A stretch of DNA of 64,000 bases from Streptomyces netropsis. Its GTDB lineage: Bacteria > Actinomycetota > Actinomycetes > Streptomycetales > Streptomycetaceae. The stretch is from positions 124,001 through 188,000 of the forward strand of contig NZ_JACHJG010000001.1 of NCBI RefSeq assembly GCF_014203545.1, read 5' to 3'. A program made the position numbers and the translations under genes. The notes under the pieces are model-generated. The model ran no database searches, was not told the origin of the DNA, and was given only the letters and a program-made list of their open reading frames with translations. Shown one piece after another: positions 33,637 to 43,481 of this stretch; position 1 is the stretch's first letter; every line of letters starts with the position of its first letter.

Positions 33637-35751
33637 ATGCTCTACCGTGCCCCGCAACGCCGCACCCGCCACAGCCACCGCCGGGTCGCCGGCGGTCTCG
33701 TCGATCCCAAGCAGCTGATCGCCTCCTTCCCGGAAGCGGTCCGCAAGCTGCACCCGAGGGTGATGGTCAAGCACCCCGTGCTGTTCGTCGTCGAGACCGG
33801 GGCCGTCCTCACCACGCTCTCCGCCTTCCTCGACCCGTCCGTCTTCGCCTGGCTGATCAGCGTCTGGCTCTGGCTCACCGTGGTCTTCGCCAACCTCGCC
33901 GAGGCCGTCGCCGAGGGGCGGGGCAAGGCCCAGGCCGAGACGCTGCGCCGCACCCGCTCCACCACCGTCGCGCGGCGGCTGCGGTCCTGGCGGGTGGGGA
34001 TCGGGCGCTACGACTGGGAGGAACAGCGGGTGCCCGCGGCCGATCTGCGGCCGTACGACTTCGTGGTGGTCGAGGCGGGCGAGACCGTACCCGGCGACGG
34101 CGAGGTCGTCGACGGGGTCGCGGCGGTGGACGAGTCGGCCATCACGGGCGAGTCCGCGCCGGTCATCCGCGAGGCCGGCGGCGACCGCTCGGGCGTCACC
34201 GGCGGCACGAAGGTGCTCTCCGACCGGATCGTCGTCCGGATCACCTCCCGCCCCGGCCACACCTTCCTCGACCGCATGATCGCGCTCGTCGAGGGCACCA
34301 CCCGGCAGAAGACCCCCAACGAGCTGGCGCTCAACATCCTGCTCTCCTGCCTCACCGTCATCTTCATCCTGGCCGTGGTCTCGCTCCAGCCCATGGCCGG
34401 CTGGGCCGGCGCCCCGCAGAGCATCACCGTGCTCGTCGCCCTGCTGGTCACCCTCATCCCGACCACCATCGGCGCACTGCTGTCCGCGATCGGCATCGCG
34501 GGCATGGACCGCCTCGTGCAGCGCAACGTCCTCGCCCTGTCCGGCCGCGCCGTCGAGGCCGCCGGCGACGTCAACACCCTGCTGCTCGACAAGACCGGCA
34601 CCATCACGCTCGGCGACCGGCAGGCCGCGTCCTTCGTCCCCGTCAACGGCATCGCCCACGAGCTGCTCGCCGACGCCGCCCAGCTGTCCTCCCTCGCCGA
34701 CGAGACCCCCGAGGGCCGTTCCGTCGTCGTGCTCGCCAAGGAGAAGTACGGGCTGCGGGAACGCCCCGAAGGGGACCTGGCGCACGCGCACTGGGTGCCC
34801 TTCACCGCGCAGACCCGGATGAGCGGCGTCGACTTCGCCTACGGGGACGAGTTCTGCCGCATCCGCAAGGGCGCGGGCGCCTCGGTGACGCGGTGGGTCA
34901 CCCAGCGCAGCGGCTCCGTACCCGCCGAGGCGGGCTGGATCGTCGACTCCATCGCGGCCGGGGGCGGCACCCCGCTGCTCGTCGCCGTGGAGGACGCGGA
35001 CGGCGCCCGGGTGCTGGGTGCCGTCCACCTCAAGGACGTCGTCAAGCCCGGCATCGCCGAGCGCTTCGCCGAGCTGCGGGCCATGGGCATCAAGACCGTC
35101 ATGATCACCGGCGACAACCCGCTCACCGCCAAGGCCATCGCCGCCGAGGCGGGCGTCGACGACTTCCTGGCCGAGGCCACCCCCGAGGACAAGCTGGCCC
35201 GGATCAAGGAGGAGCAGGCGGGCGGCAACCTCGTCGCGATGACCGGCGACGGCACCAACGACGCCCCGGCGCTGGCCCAGGCCGACGTGGGCGTCGCCAT
35301 GAACACCGGCACCTCGGCCGCCAAGGAGGCCGGGAACATGGTCGACCTGGACTCCAGCCCCACCAAGCTCATCGAGATCGTCGAGGTCGGCAAGCAGCTG
35401 CTCATCACCCGCGGGGCCCTGACCACCTTCTCCATCTGCAACGACGTCGCGAAGTACTTCGCGATCGTCCCCGCCATGTTCGGCGGCGTGGCCGGCTACG
35501 AGGGCCTGGAGAAGCTCAACATCATGGGCCTGCACAGCTCGACCTCGGCCATCGCCTCGGCGATCGTCTTCAACGCCCTCGTCATCGTCGCCCTGATCCC
35601 GCTCGCCCTGCGCGGGGTGCGCTACGCCCCCTCCTCCGCGCACGCGCTGCTGCGCCGCAACCTGAGCCTGTACGGGCTGGGCGGGCTGATCGCGCCCTTC
35701 GTCGGCATCAAGCTCATCGACCTGCTGATCCAGTACCTGCCCGGCATCTGA
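33637..35751 (+). CDS. kdpB: KdpB-like P-type ATPase without kdpA or kdpC neighbours
   Basis: Potassium-transport ATPase B subunit, 704 aa and apparently intact. Features are the TGES actuator loop in [14 protein letters not shown], phosphorylation motif [12 protein letters not shown], hinge [20 protein letters not shown], membrane helices near residues 45-90 and 235-290, and the C-terminal [18 protein letters not shown] typical of KdpB. In KdpFABC, KdpA forms the K+ channel and KdpC stabilises the complex. Neither gene is upstream (speB and a repeat) or downstream (ABC exporter). A TTG 12 bases earlier is an alternative start; no strong ribosome site is seen for either. Confidence 0.88.
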   Translation: MLYRAPQRRTRHSHRRVAGGLVDPKQLIASFPEAVRKLHPRVMVKHPVLFVVETGAVLTTLSAFLDPSVFAWLISVWLWLTVVFANLAEAVAEGRGKAQAETLRRTRSTTVARRLRSWRVGIGRYDWEEQRVPAADLRPYDFVVVEAGETVPGDGEVVDGVAAVDESAITGESAPVIREAGGDRSGVTGGTKVLSDRIVVRITSRPGHTFLDRMIALVEGTTRQKTPNELALNILLSCLTVIFILAVVSLQPMAGWAGAPQSITVLVALLVTLIPTTIGALLSAIGIAGMDRLVQRNVLALSGRAVEAAGDVNTLLLDKTGTITLGDRQAASFVPVNGIAHELLADAAQLSSLADETPEGRSVVVLAKEKYGLRERPEGDLAHAHWVPFTAQTRMSGVDFAYGDEFCRIRKGAGASVTRWVTQRSGSVPAEAGWIVDSIAAGGGTPLLVAVEDADGARVLGAVHLKDVVKPGIAERFAELRAMGIKTVMITGDNPLTAKAIAAEAGVDDFLAEATPEDKLARIKEEQAGGNLVAMTGDGTNDAPALAQADVGVAMNTGTSAAKEAGNMVDLDSSPTKLIEIVEVGKQLLITRGALTTFSICNDVAKYFAIVPAMFGGVAGYEGLEKLNIMGLHSSTSAIASAIVFNALVIVALIPLALRGVRYAPSSAHALLRRNLSLYGLGGLIAPFVGIKLIDLLIQYLPGI

Positions 35752-35859
35752 CGCGGACACGCAGCGCCATCGACGACGACCACTTTGTTGCGATGGGATG
35801 AAAATCGCAGCCCACAGCGTTGGGGCCTTCCGTCAGTGGAGAACAGCGGGAGGTCTCGG

Positions 35860-38800
35860 GTGGCGGCGACGGATACGACCGGTGCGGCGGAAGACGCCGG
35901 TCAGGGCTGGGCGAAACGGCTCGCTCAATACTGTTGGCGATACCGCCGCACGGTATTGCTCGCACTGGGCTCGTCGCTCGCGGGCATGGCCGTCATGGCC
36001 CTCGTACCGCTGATACCCAAGCTCATCATCGACGACGTCATAGGCTCCCAGGAGCGCCCCCTCGCCCCCTGGGCCACGCTCCTGATCGTGGCCGCGGTCG
36101 TCGTCTACGCCCTGACCTACGTCCGCCGCTACTACGGCGGGCGTCTCGCGCTCGACGTGCAGCACGACCTGCGGACCGAGATGTTCGCGTCGATCTCCCG
36201 GCTCGACGGCAAGCGGCAGGACGAACTCTCCACCGGCCAGGTCGTCGGCCGGGCCACCAGCGACCTCCAGCTGATCCAGGGCCTGCTGTTCATGCTGCCG
36301 ATGATGATCGGCAACATCCTGCTCTTCGTCATCTCCCTCGTCGTGATGGCGACCCTCTCCCCGCTGCTCACCGTCGTCGCCCTCGCCGTCGCCCCCGCGC
36401 TGTGGTTCCTCGCCCAGCGCAGCCGCACCAAGCTCTTCCCCGCCACCTGGTACGCCCAGGGCCAGGCCGCCGCCGTCGCGGGCGTCGTGGACGGCGCCGT
36501 CACGGGCGTACGGGTCGTCAAGGGCTTCGGCCAGGAGGCGCAGGAGGCCGGAAAGCTCCGCGAGGTCAGCCGCAGGCTCTTCGCCGGGCGGCTGCGGACC
36601 GTGCGGCTCAACTCCCGCTACACCCCCGCCCTGCAGGCCGTGCCCGCGCTCGGCCAGGTCGCCATGCTCGCCCTCGGCGGCTGGATGGCCACCCGCGGCC
36701 AGGTCACCCTCGGCACGTTCGTCGCCTTCTCCACGTACCTCTCCCAGCTCATCGGGCCGGTGCGGATGCTGACCATGATCCTGACCGTCGGTCAGCAGGC
36801 CCGCGCCGGAGTCGAGCGCGTCTTCGAACTCATCGACACCGAACCGGCCGTCGAGGAGCGCCCGAACGCCCGCACCCTGCCCGAGGACGCCCCCGCCACC
36901 GTCGAATTCGACGACGTCACCTTCGGCTACGACCTCGCCCGCCCCGTCCTCGACGGCTTCTCCCTGCGCCTCGAGCCCGGCGAGACCGTCGCGGTCGTCG
37001 GCGCCTCCGGCAGCGGCAAGTCGACCGTCTCCCTGCTGCTCCCGCGCTTCTACGACGTGACGGGCGGCGCGGTGCGGGTCGGCGGCCACGACGTGCGCGA
37101 GCTGACCCTGTCCTCGCTGCGCGCCGCGATCGGGCTGGTCCCCGAGGACAGCTTCCTCTTCTCCTACAGCGTCCGCGACAACATCGCCTACGGGCTGCCG
37201 GACGCCACCGACGAGCAGGTCCGCGCCGCCGCCCGCGCCGCACAGGCGGACGGCTTCATCTCGGCCCTGCCCGACGGGTACGACACCAAGGTCGGCGAGC
37301 AGGGCCTCACCCTCTCCGGCGGCCAGCGCCAGCGCATCGCGCTCGCCCGCGCCATCCTGACCGACCCGCGGCTGCTGCTCCTCGACGACGCGACGTCGGC
37401 CGTCGACGCGCGCGTGGAGCACGAGATCCACGAGGCGCTGCGCGGCGTCATGGCAGGCCGGACGACGCTGCTCATCGCCCACCGGGCGTCGACGCTGGCG
37501 CTCGCCGACCGCATCGCCGTCCTCGACGGCGGCCGGCTCGTCGACGTGGGCACGGCGGAGGAGCTCGAGGACCGCTGCGAGCCGTACCGGCGGCTGCTGA
37601 CCGACCCGGACACGCTGGGCGGCGTCCAGAAGGACCCGGCGGGCCTCACGGCCGCCCCGGTGGCGGGTGCCTTCGGCGGCGAGGCGTCGGCCACGGGCCT
37701 GGTGGAGCGCACGGACCTCGACGTCACCGACGTCACCGAGGCCGTGCCCGCCGGGCACGCGCGCGTGGACGGGGTGACCCCCGCCCTGTGGGTGCGCAAG
37801 GAGACGGCCGGCGCGTCGGCGGGCGACGGCATGGACGGGGCCCTGGCCGGGATGCCCGCCACGCCCGAACTGCTGGCCAAGGTGGCCGCGCTGCCCCCGG
37901 CGTCGGACGTACCCGCCATCGACGAGGAGCAGGCGGCACGGCCCGAGAAGGACTACGGCCTGCGGCAGTTGCTGCGCGGCTTCGGGGCGCCGCTGCTGGT
38001 GAGCCTGCTGCTGGTGACCGTCGACGCCGTCGCCGGTCTGCTGCTGCCCGTACTGATCCGGCACGGCATCGACCAGGGCGTCCAGCGCATGGCGCTCGGC
38101 GCGGTCTGGGTGGCCTCCGGGCTCGCGCTCGCCGTCGTGATCGGGCAGTGGGCGGCACAGGTCGGCGAGATGCGGATGACGGGACGCACCGGCGAACGGG
38201 TGCTGTACGCGCTGCGCGTGAAGATCTTCGCCCAGCTCCAGCGGCTCGGGCTCGACTACTACGAGCGCGAGCTGACCGGCAAGATCATGACCCGGATGAC
38301 GACCGACGTCGACGCGCTGAGCTCGTTCCTCCAGACCGGTCTGATCACCGCCGTCGTCTCCGTCCTCACCTTCTTCGGCATCCTCGTCGCGCTCGTGGTC
38401 ATCGACGTGCAGCTGGCCCTCGTCGTCTTCGCGACCCTGCCCCTGCTCGTCATCGGCACCGTCGTCTTCCGGCGCAAGAGCGTCAAGGCGTACGAACTGG
38501 CCCGTGAGCGCGTGGGCGTCGTCAACGCCGACCTCCAGGAGAGCGTCGCGGGGCTGCGCATCGTCCAGGCGTTCCGCCGCGAGGCCACCGGCGCCCGGCG
38601 GTTCGCCGAGCGCAGCGACGGTTACCGGCAGGCGCGGATACGCGGCCAGTGGCTGATATCCGTCTACTTCCCCTTCGTTCAGCTGCTGTCGTCCGTCGCG
38701 GCCGCCGCGGTCCTGATCGTGGGCGCGGGCCGGGTGAGCGCGGGCACGCTGACAGCGGGCGCCCTGGTGGCCTACCTGCTCTACATCGACCTCTTCTTCG

Positions 38801-39696
38801 CCCCCGTGCAGCAGCTCTCGCAGGTCTTCGACGGTTACCAGCAGGCGACCGTCTCCCTCGGCCGGGTGCAGGAGCTGCTGCGCGAGCCGACGACGACGCC
38901 CGTGCCGGCGCGGCCGCGCGAGGTGCGGGAGCTGAGCGGCGAGATCGTCTTCGACGACCTCCACTTCCACTACGGCGACGGCGAGGAGGCCCTCGCCGGC
39001 ATCGGGCTGACGATCCCGGCCGGGCAGACCGTCGCGTTCGTCGGCGAGACGGGCGCGGGCAAGTCCACGCTGGTGAAGATGGTCGCCCGCTTCTACGACC
39101 CCTCCTCGGGCGCCGTCCTCGTCGACGGCCACGACCTGCGGGAGCTGGACCCGACGGGCTACCGGCACCGCCTCGGTGTCGTCCCGCAGGAGCCGTTCCT
39201 CTTCCCCGGCACCGTGCGCGACGCCATCGCCTACGGCCGTTCCGACGCCTCCGACGCAGAGGTCGAGACGGCGGCCCGGGCGGTGGGGGCGCACGAGATG
39301 ATCGCCACCCTGGACGGCGGCTATCTGCACGAGGTCACCGAACGCGGCCGCAACCTCTCGGCCGGCCAGCGGCAGTTGATCGCCCTGGCCCGCGCCGAGC
39401 TGGTCGACCCGGACATCCTGCTGCTGGACGAGGCCACCGCCGCCCTGGACCTGGCGACCGAGTCCCTGGTCAACCAGGCCACGGACCGGCTGGCGGGCAA
39501 GCGCACGACCCTGGTCGTCGCCCACCGGCTGACCACGGCCGCCCGCGCGGACCGGGTGGTGGTCCTCGACCACGGCCGGGTCGTGGAGGACGGCACGCAC
39601 GGCGAACTGCTCGCGCTGGACGGGCGGTACGCCGAGCTGTGGCGGACGTTCACCGGAGAGGCGGTTCCGGCGTACCGGGCGGGTGTCGTGGGTTGA
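35860..39696 (+). CDS. fused heterodimer-type ABC exporter (two TMD-NBD halves)
   Basis: Single chain of about 1278 aa with two complete type IV exporter halves; likely exports a drug, lipid or peptide. Half 1: six membrane helices, then Walker A GASGSGKST, signature LSGGQRQR, and Walker B LLLLDDATSAVD in which the catalytic Glu is Asp. A charged linker of about 130 residues follows. Half 2: membrane domain, Walker A GETGAGKST, signature LSAGQRQL and Walker B ILLLDEATAALD. The Asp in NBD1 and the altered LSAGQ in NBD2 meet in the same composite site, giving one degenerate and one active site. The GTG start has GGGAGG eight bases before it; an open frame extends further upstream. Confidence 0.9.
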   Translation: MAATDTTGAAEDAGQGWAKRLAQYCWRYRRTVLLALGSSLAGMAVMALVPLIPKLIIDDVIGSQERPLAPWATLLIVAAVVVYALTYVRRYYGGRLALDVQHDLRTEMFASISRLDGKRQDELSTGQVVGRATSDLQLIQGLLFMLPMMIGNILLFVISLVVMATLSPLLTVVALAVAPALWFLAQRSRTKLFPATWYAQGQAAAVAGVVDGAVTGVRVVKGFGQEAQEAGKLREVSRRLFAGRLRTVRLNSRYTPALQAVPALGQVAMLALGGWMATRGQVTLGTFVAFSTYLSQLIGPVRMLTMILTVGQQARAGVERVFELIDTEPAVEERPNARTLPEDAPATVEFDDVTFGYDLARPVLDGFSLRLEPGETVAVVGASGSGKSTVSLLLPRFYDVTGGAVRVGGHDVRELTLSSLRAAIGLVPEDSFLFSYSVRDNIAYGLPDATDEQVRAAARAAQADGFISALPDGYDTKVGEQGLTLSGGQRQRIALARAILTDPRLLLLDDATSAVDARVEHEIHEALRGVMAGRTTLLIAHRASTLALADRIAVLDGGRLVDVGTAEELEDRCEPYRRLLTDPDTLGGVQKDPAGLTAAPVAGAFGGEASATGLVERTDLDVTDVTEAVPAGHARVDGVTPALWVRKETAGASAGDGMDGALAGMPATPELLAKVAALPPASDVPAIDEEQAARPEKDYGLRQLLRGFGAPLLVSLLLVTVDAVAGLLLPVLIRHGIDQGVQRMALGAVWVASGLALAVVIGQWAAQVGEMRMTGRTGERVLYALRVKIFAQLQRLGLDYYERELTGKIMTRMTTDVDALSSFLQTGLITAVVSVLTFFGILVALVVIDVQLALVVFATLPLLVIGTVVFRRKSVKAYELARERVGVVNADLQESVAGLRIVQAFRREATGARRFAERSDGYRQARIRGQWLISVYFPFVQLLSSVAAAAVLIVGAGRVSAGTLTAGALVAYLLYIDLFFAPVQQLSQVFDGYQQATVSLGRVQELLREPTTTPVPARPREVRELSGEIVFDDLHFHYGDGEEALAGIGLTIPAGQTVAFVGETGAGKSTLVKMVARFYDPSSGAVLVDGHDLRELDPTGYRHRLGVVPQEPFLFPGTVRDAIAYGRSDASDAEVETAARAVGAHEMIATLDGGYLHEVTERGRNLSAGQRQLIALARAELVDPDILLLDEATAALDLATESLVNQATDRLAGKRTTLVVAHRLTTAARADRVVVLDHGRVVEDGTHGELLALDGRYAELWRTFTGEAVPAYRAGVVG

Positions 39697-39703
39697 GCCG
39701 GGA

Positions 39704-40030
39704 ATGATCAGCTTGGGGGATCCGGGGTCGAAGTCCCTGACCGGGAGCCCGGATCCGGACGTCACCGTCTTCTCCGGCGACCCGGTGGAGCTGGTCCGTG
39801 AACTCAAGGGCCAGGAGGGCAAGGGGATCTACCTCTGCGGCGGCGGCAACCTCGCCGGGCAGCTCCGCCCGGAGATCGACGAGCTGGTGGTGAAGATCTA
39901 TCCGTTCGTCGCGGGGGACGGCATCCGGCTGTTCTCGGGCGAGTTCTCGTCCGAGCGCTACGAGCTGGCGGAGTCGCGCACGTTCAAGAACGGCACGGTC
40001 GTGGTCCGGTACGTCAAGCGCAGCGGTTGA
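39704..40030 (+). pseudogene. C-terminal remnant of a dihydrofolate-reductase-family (RibD C-terminal) protein
   Basis: About 95 residues (from SPDPDVTVFSGDPVELVREL through IYLCGGGNLAGQLRPEIDEL to TFKNGTVVVRYVKRSG) match the second half of the short DHFR-like proteins common in Streptomyces, which are normally about 180-190 aa. The N-terminal strand and substrate region are absent: the ABC exporter stop lies only 7 bp before the first ATG. The remaining frame is open, so it may still be translated, but it lacks half of the nucleotide-binding fold. Confidence 0.72.
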
Positions 40031-40165
40031 TCATCTTCCGCTTGGCGTCGGTCGGTCGTTGATCAGACGGCGATCAGTCGGCGATCAGTCAAGGGAAAAG
40101 TCTGGCGTGGCGGATGACGCCCCCGGTAGGTTCGCGGCGACTTTTGCGAACCCAGGGGAGGGCGA

Positions 40166-41596
40166 ATGCGCAAGGCGCTCAGATGGCTGCTGGCGCTGGT
40201 GGTGCTCATAGGTGCCATCGGTGTCGGCGGTGCGACGGCGGGGACGGCCACGGCCGCCACCGAGCCGGACATCAAGGAACGCATCCTGAAGATTCCCGGG
40301 ATGAGTCTCGTCGAGGAGAAGCCCTACGAGGGCTACCGCTACCTCGTGCTGAACTACACCCAGCCGGTCGACCACCGGAACAAGGCCAAGGGGACCTTCC
40401 AGCAGCGCTTCACGCTGCTGCACAAGGCCACGGACCGGCCGACCGTCTTCTACACCTCCGGGTACAACGTCTCCACGACGCCCAGCCGCAGCGAGCCCAC
40501 GCGCATCGTCGACGGCAACCAGGTCTCGATGGAGTACCGCTTCTTCACCCCCTCCCGGCCGAAGCCGGCGGACTGGAGCAAGCTCGACATCTGGCAGGCC
40601 GCCACCGACCAACACCGCCTCTACCAGGCCCTCAAGCCGGTCTACGGCAAGAACTGGCTGGCCACCGGCGGCAGCAAGGGCGGCATGACGGCGACGTACT
40701 TCCGCCGCTTCTACCCGAACGACATGAACGGCACCGTCGCCTACGTCGCGCCCAACGACGTGGCCGACAAGGAGGACTCCGCCTACGACCGCTTCTTCGC
40801 GAGCGTCGGCGACAAGGCCTGCCGCACCCAGCTCAACTCGGTCCAGCGCGAGGCGCTCGTCCGCCGCACCGAGATCGTGGCCCGCTACCAGAAGTGGGCC
40901 GACGACAACGGCCAGACCTTCAAGGTCGTCGGCAGCGCCGACAAGGCGTACGAGAACGTGGTCCTCGACCTGGTGTGGGCCTTCTGGCAGTACCACCTGC
41001 AGAGCGACTGCAAGACGGTCCCCGCGACCAACGCCTCCACGGACGACCTCTACAAGTTCGTCGACGAGATCTCCGGCTTCTCGGCCTACACCGACCAGGG
41101 CCTGGAGCGTTTCACCCCGTACTACTACCAGGCGGGCACCCAGCTCGGCGCGCCCACCTTCGACTCCCCGCACCTGAAGGGGCTGCTCCGGTACCCGGGG
41201 ATCTACCAGCCGCGCAGCTACGTGCCGCGTGACATCCCGATGCGCTTCCAGCGCGGCGCGATGGCCGACGTGGACCGCTGGGTGCGCGAGGACAGCACCC
41301 GGATGCTCTTCGTCTACGGCCAGAACGACCCGTGGAGCGGCGAGCCGTTCCGCCTCGGCAAGCGCGCCGCGGCCCGTGACGACTACCGCTTCTACGCGCC
41401 GGGCGGCAACCACGGCTCGAACATCTCCCAGCTCGTCGCCGACGAGCGGATCAAGGCCACGGCCGAGGTCCTCGAGTGGGCCGGTGTCGCGCCCGCGGCC
41501 GTGAAGAAGGACGAGTCGCGCGCCAAGCCGCTCGCCCCCTACGACGCGAAGCTCGACCGGCAGAGCGTCGACCGGGAGCAGACCCTGCGGCCGTGA
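40166..41596 (+). CDS. secreted S37-family peptidase (PS-10 / tripeptidyl aminopeptidase type)
   Basis: Exported serine peptidase of 476 aa. The signal peptide is MRKALRWLLALVVLIGAIGV with likely cleavage near TATAATEP. The mature protein is an alpha/beta hydrolase of the S37 family. The nucleophile is in WLATGGSKGGMTATYF, the acid is probably in LFVYGQNDPWSGEPF and the histidine in APGGNHGSNISQL. The family was described from Streptomyces mycelial aminopeptidase and releases short peptides from protein N-termini. The gene stands alone and follows the DHFR-like remnant by 135 bp; a GGGGAGGGCGA site precedes the ATG. Confidence 0.9.
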   Translation: MRKALRWLLALVVLIGAIGVGGATAGTATAATEPDIKERILKIPGMSLVEEKPYEGYRYLVLNYTQPVDHRNKAKGTFQQRFTLLHKATDRPTVFYTSGYNVSTTPSRSEPTRIVDGNQVSMEYRFFTPSRPKPADWSKLDIWQAATDQHRLYQALKPVYGKNWLATGGSKGGMTATYFRRFYPNDMNGTVAYVAPNDVADKEDSAYDRFFASVGDKACRTQLNSVQREALVRRTEIVARYQKWADDNGQTFKVVGSADKAYENVVLDLVWAFWQYHLQSDCKTVPATNASTDDLYKFVDEISGFSAYTDQGLERFTPYYYQAGTQLGAPTFDSPHLKGLLRYPGIYQPRSYVPRDIPMRFQRGAMADVDRWVREDSTRMLFVYGQNDPWSGEPFRLGKRAAARDDYRFYAPGGNHGSNISQLVADERIKATAEVLEWAGVAPAAVKKDESRAKPLAPYDAKLDRQSVDREQTLRP

Positions 41597-41623
41597 CGTC
41601 CCTCGGACACGGCTGAGACGGCC

Positions 41624-42253
41624 CTAGGCCAGGCGGCGGGCACACCCGACGGGTGTCCCGCCGCCGACCTGTACGTACAGCGCCGTCGACGGCGGGCAGT
41701 CGGCGCGGGTGCGGACCGTGCGCGTCACCAGATACTCCGGGGGACGGGCGGGGGAGCCGTCGCAGGCGGTCTCCTTCACCACGCCGCGCCGCTCGGTGTA
41801 GACACAGTCGCCGACGACCGTGAGCGGGCCGCCGCCCATGCCGGGGTCGCCCGGGTGCGGCGGCCGCAGATTGCGCATGCAGGCGTAGCCCTCGGGCGCG
41901 CTGTCCTCCTCGGAGACGCCGTCGACGGCGGTGATGTGCAGGACGTAGTCGGTGGCGGCCGGGCAGCGCGGACCCTTCGCCAGCGGGCCGTTGAAGCGGG
42001 CGAGGACCCTCGCCGCGGCCGCCGGGCCCGCGCAGGTCACCTCTTCGATGGCGGCGGCCGCCCGGCCCCGGCTCGCGCACTCCTCCGCCGCCAGGAACAC
42101 CGGGCCCTGCCCGGACCGGGTGGGTCCGGCTCCGGTCGGGGGGACGGCCGTCCCCGCCTCGGCGCGCCCGGCCCCCTGACACGCGGTCAGCGTGTACATC
42201 CCCACGAGCACCGCGCACACCAGCAGCGCCTTCGGCAGCGCGCCTCGGCGCAT
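41624..42253 (-). CDS. putative lipoprotein of unknown function
   Basis: 209 aa. The leader RRGALPKALLVCAVLVGMYT ends in the lipobox LTAC, so the mature protein would be lipid-anchored outside the membrane. Eight further cysteines (in EECASRG, VTCAGP, PRCPAA, YACMRN, GDCVYT, TACDGS, ADCPPS, VGCARR) suggest several disulfides. No family recognised. GGGGGAG precedes the ATG closely. It is convergent with the S37 peptidase gene (27 bp between stops). Confidence 0.75.
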   Translation of the reverse strand: MRRGALPKALLVCAVLVGMYTLTACQGAGRAEAGTAVPPTGAGPTRSGQGPVFLAAEECASRGRAAAAIEEVTCAGPAAAARVLARFNGPLAKGPRCPAATDYVLHITAVDGVSEEDSAPEGYACMRNLRPPHPGDPGMGGGPLTVVGDCVYTERRGVVKETACDGSPARPPEYLVTRTVRTRADCPPSTALYVQVGGGTPVGCARRLA

Positions 42254-42709
42254 GAACTCCCCCGTCCCCGTGATGCGCGTACAGAGTGGCCCGCCCGGCC
42301 CCGTACCCGCCAGGCGTGGGCCGGGCTTCGCGGAGCGTGACCGCTCCTCCGGCGAGCCGCCGCCGACGCTCTCGAAGGGGGGTGCGCCGACGGCGGCGTG
42401 CTGCCGGTCGCAGGCGGCGGAGAGGGTGGCCGGCGGCGCGGCCAGCGGCGACGCCGGCACCGCTCTGCGAGGAATCAGCGACAGCACGCGCCTTGGACGG
42501 GCGGCGCCGCCGGGCGGTTCCGCGGCTGTCTGTCCGGCGGTCGTGGGGGGGCACCACCGCTGCGCGGCGGTGTCCTCAAACGCCGGACGGGCTGATTTGG
42601 CCGAGCTCAGCCACTACCAGCCCGTCCGGCGCTTGAGGACGCGCCCGCAGGGCGCCCGCCGCCGCAGGCGGCAAAACCGGCCCGCAGCCGAAGACCCGCC
42701 GGACAGGCT
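42254..42709. other. 456-bp gap holding element copy D
   Basis: The part next to 42254 should contain the lipoprotein promoter; I could not place it. The middle is element copy D. Nothing here supports a gene. Confidence 0.6.
42551..42674 (+). repeat. palindromic intergenic element, copy D (full length)
   Basis: Flank ACCGCTGCGCGGCGGT, arm GTCCTCAAACGCCGGACGGG, inner sequence with GGCCGAGCTCAGCC, complementary arm, then the flank GCCCGCCGCCGCAGGCGGC. It aligns end to end with copy B and with the complement of copy A. Confidence 0.85.
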
Positions 42710-43342
42710 CTAAACCGTTCCCTCGGGAACGGACCGCACCGCGCGGCCCCGGCCGGGGAGCCGCATCGTGAGCAGCTTGGCGCGCGGCGCCAGCCGTCGG
42801 ACCATCGCGAAGACCGACTCCGTACGGGAGTGGTCGGTGTCCAGCACGCTGAAGAGGTTGGCCCCGAGGTAGAAGGCGATCGCGGCGTTCGCGAGGTCGC
42901 GCGGCGGGGTGAGCCGGGCCAGCGGGGTGCCGCCGATGACCCGCTCCAGGGTCTCCTCGATGAAGTCCTGCCACGGCTCGGCCCGCGTCCTGATGCCCTC
43001 GCGCAGCTCCGGCTTGGCGACGGCGGCGGCGACCAGCTCGGTGAAGAGCGTGAGGTGGCCGCCCTCGACGTCGTCGCGGTAGATGCGAGTGGCGGCCTCG
43101 GCGAGCTCCTCGAGGGTGGCGGCGTCCGCGACGGTGGCGCTGTGCAGCGCCATCCGCTCGGCGGAGGAGCGGTCGAGGGCCGCGAAGAGCAGCGGGTCGA
43201 CGCCGCCGAAGTGGTAGAAGACCAAGGCCGAGTTGACCCCGGCCTCCTTGGCGATCGTCCGGGCACTGGCCTTGCCGTACCCCTGCGTCCGGAGCACCGT
43301 CCCCGCAGCGGCGATCAGCCGTTCCTTGGTCTCCACCGTCAT
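42710..43342 (-). CDS. TetR-family regulator
   Basis: 210 aa. The helix-turn-helix is ERLIAAAGTVLRTQGYGKAS followed by TIAKEAGVNSALVFYHFGGV. The C-terminal domain has LARLTPPRDLANAAIAFYLG and a basic tail. The position after the second helix reads VNSALVFYHF, typical of TetR regulators. It lies 139 bp from the end of the sugar-isomerase gene on the same strand and might regulate the sugar-type cluster beyond it; that is inference. A GAGAGGGCGG ribosome site precedes the ATG. Confidence 0.87.
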   Translation of the reverse strand: MTVETKERLIAAAGTVLRTQGYGKASARTIAKEAGVNSALVFYHFGGVDPLLFAALDRSSAERMALHSATVADAATLEELAEAATRIYRDDVEGGHLTLFTELVAAAVAKPELREGIRTRAEPWQDFIEETLERVIGGTPLARLTPPRDLANAAIAFYLGANLFSVLDTDHSRTESVFAMVRRLAPRAKLLTMRLPGRGRAVRSVPEGTV

Positions 43343-43481
43343 GTGCCGCCCTCTCGCAGAGGGCTCATCATACGGTCGGGGCGGGGCCCGAGAAGGAGCC
43401 GGAGCCGGGCCGACGCCGTGGTCGGAGGCCGTGGTCGGAGGCCGTGTCCGGGGTTGTGTCCGGGGCCGGGCACCGGTGTCT

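Noticed and set aside
33457..35760. A 767-codon open frame on the minus strand
   Set aside because: It is antisense to kdpB, rich in Asp/Gly/Val, with no recognisable domain; typical of the mirrored frame of a high-GC gene.
35833..39822. A 1329-codon open frame on the minus strand
   Set aside because: It is antisense to the fused ABC exporter and low in complexity; the exporter motifs on the plus strand are unambiguous.
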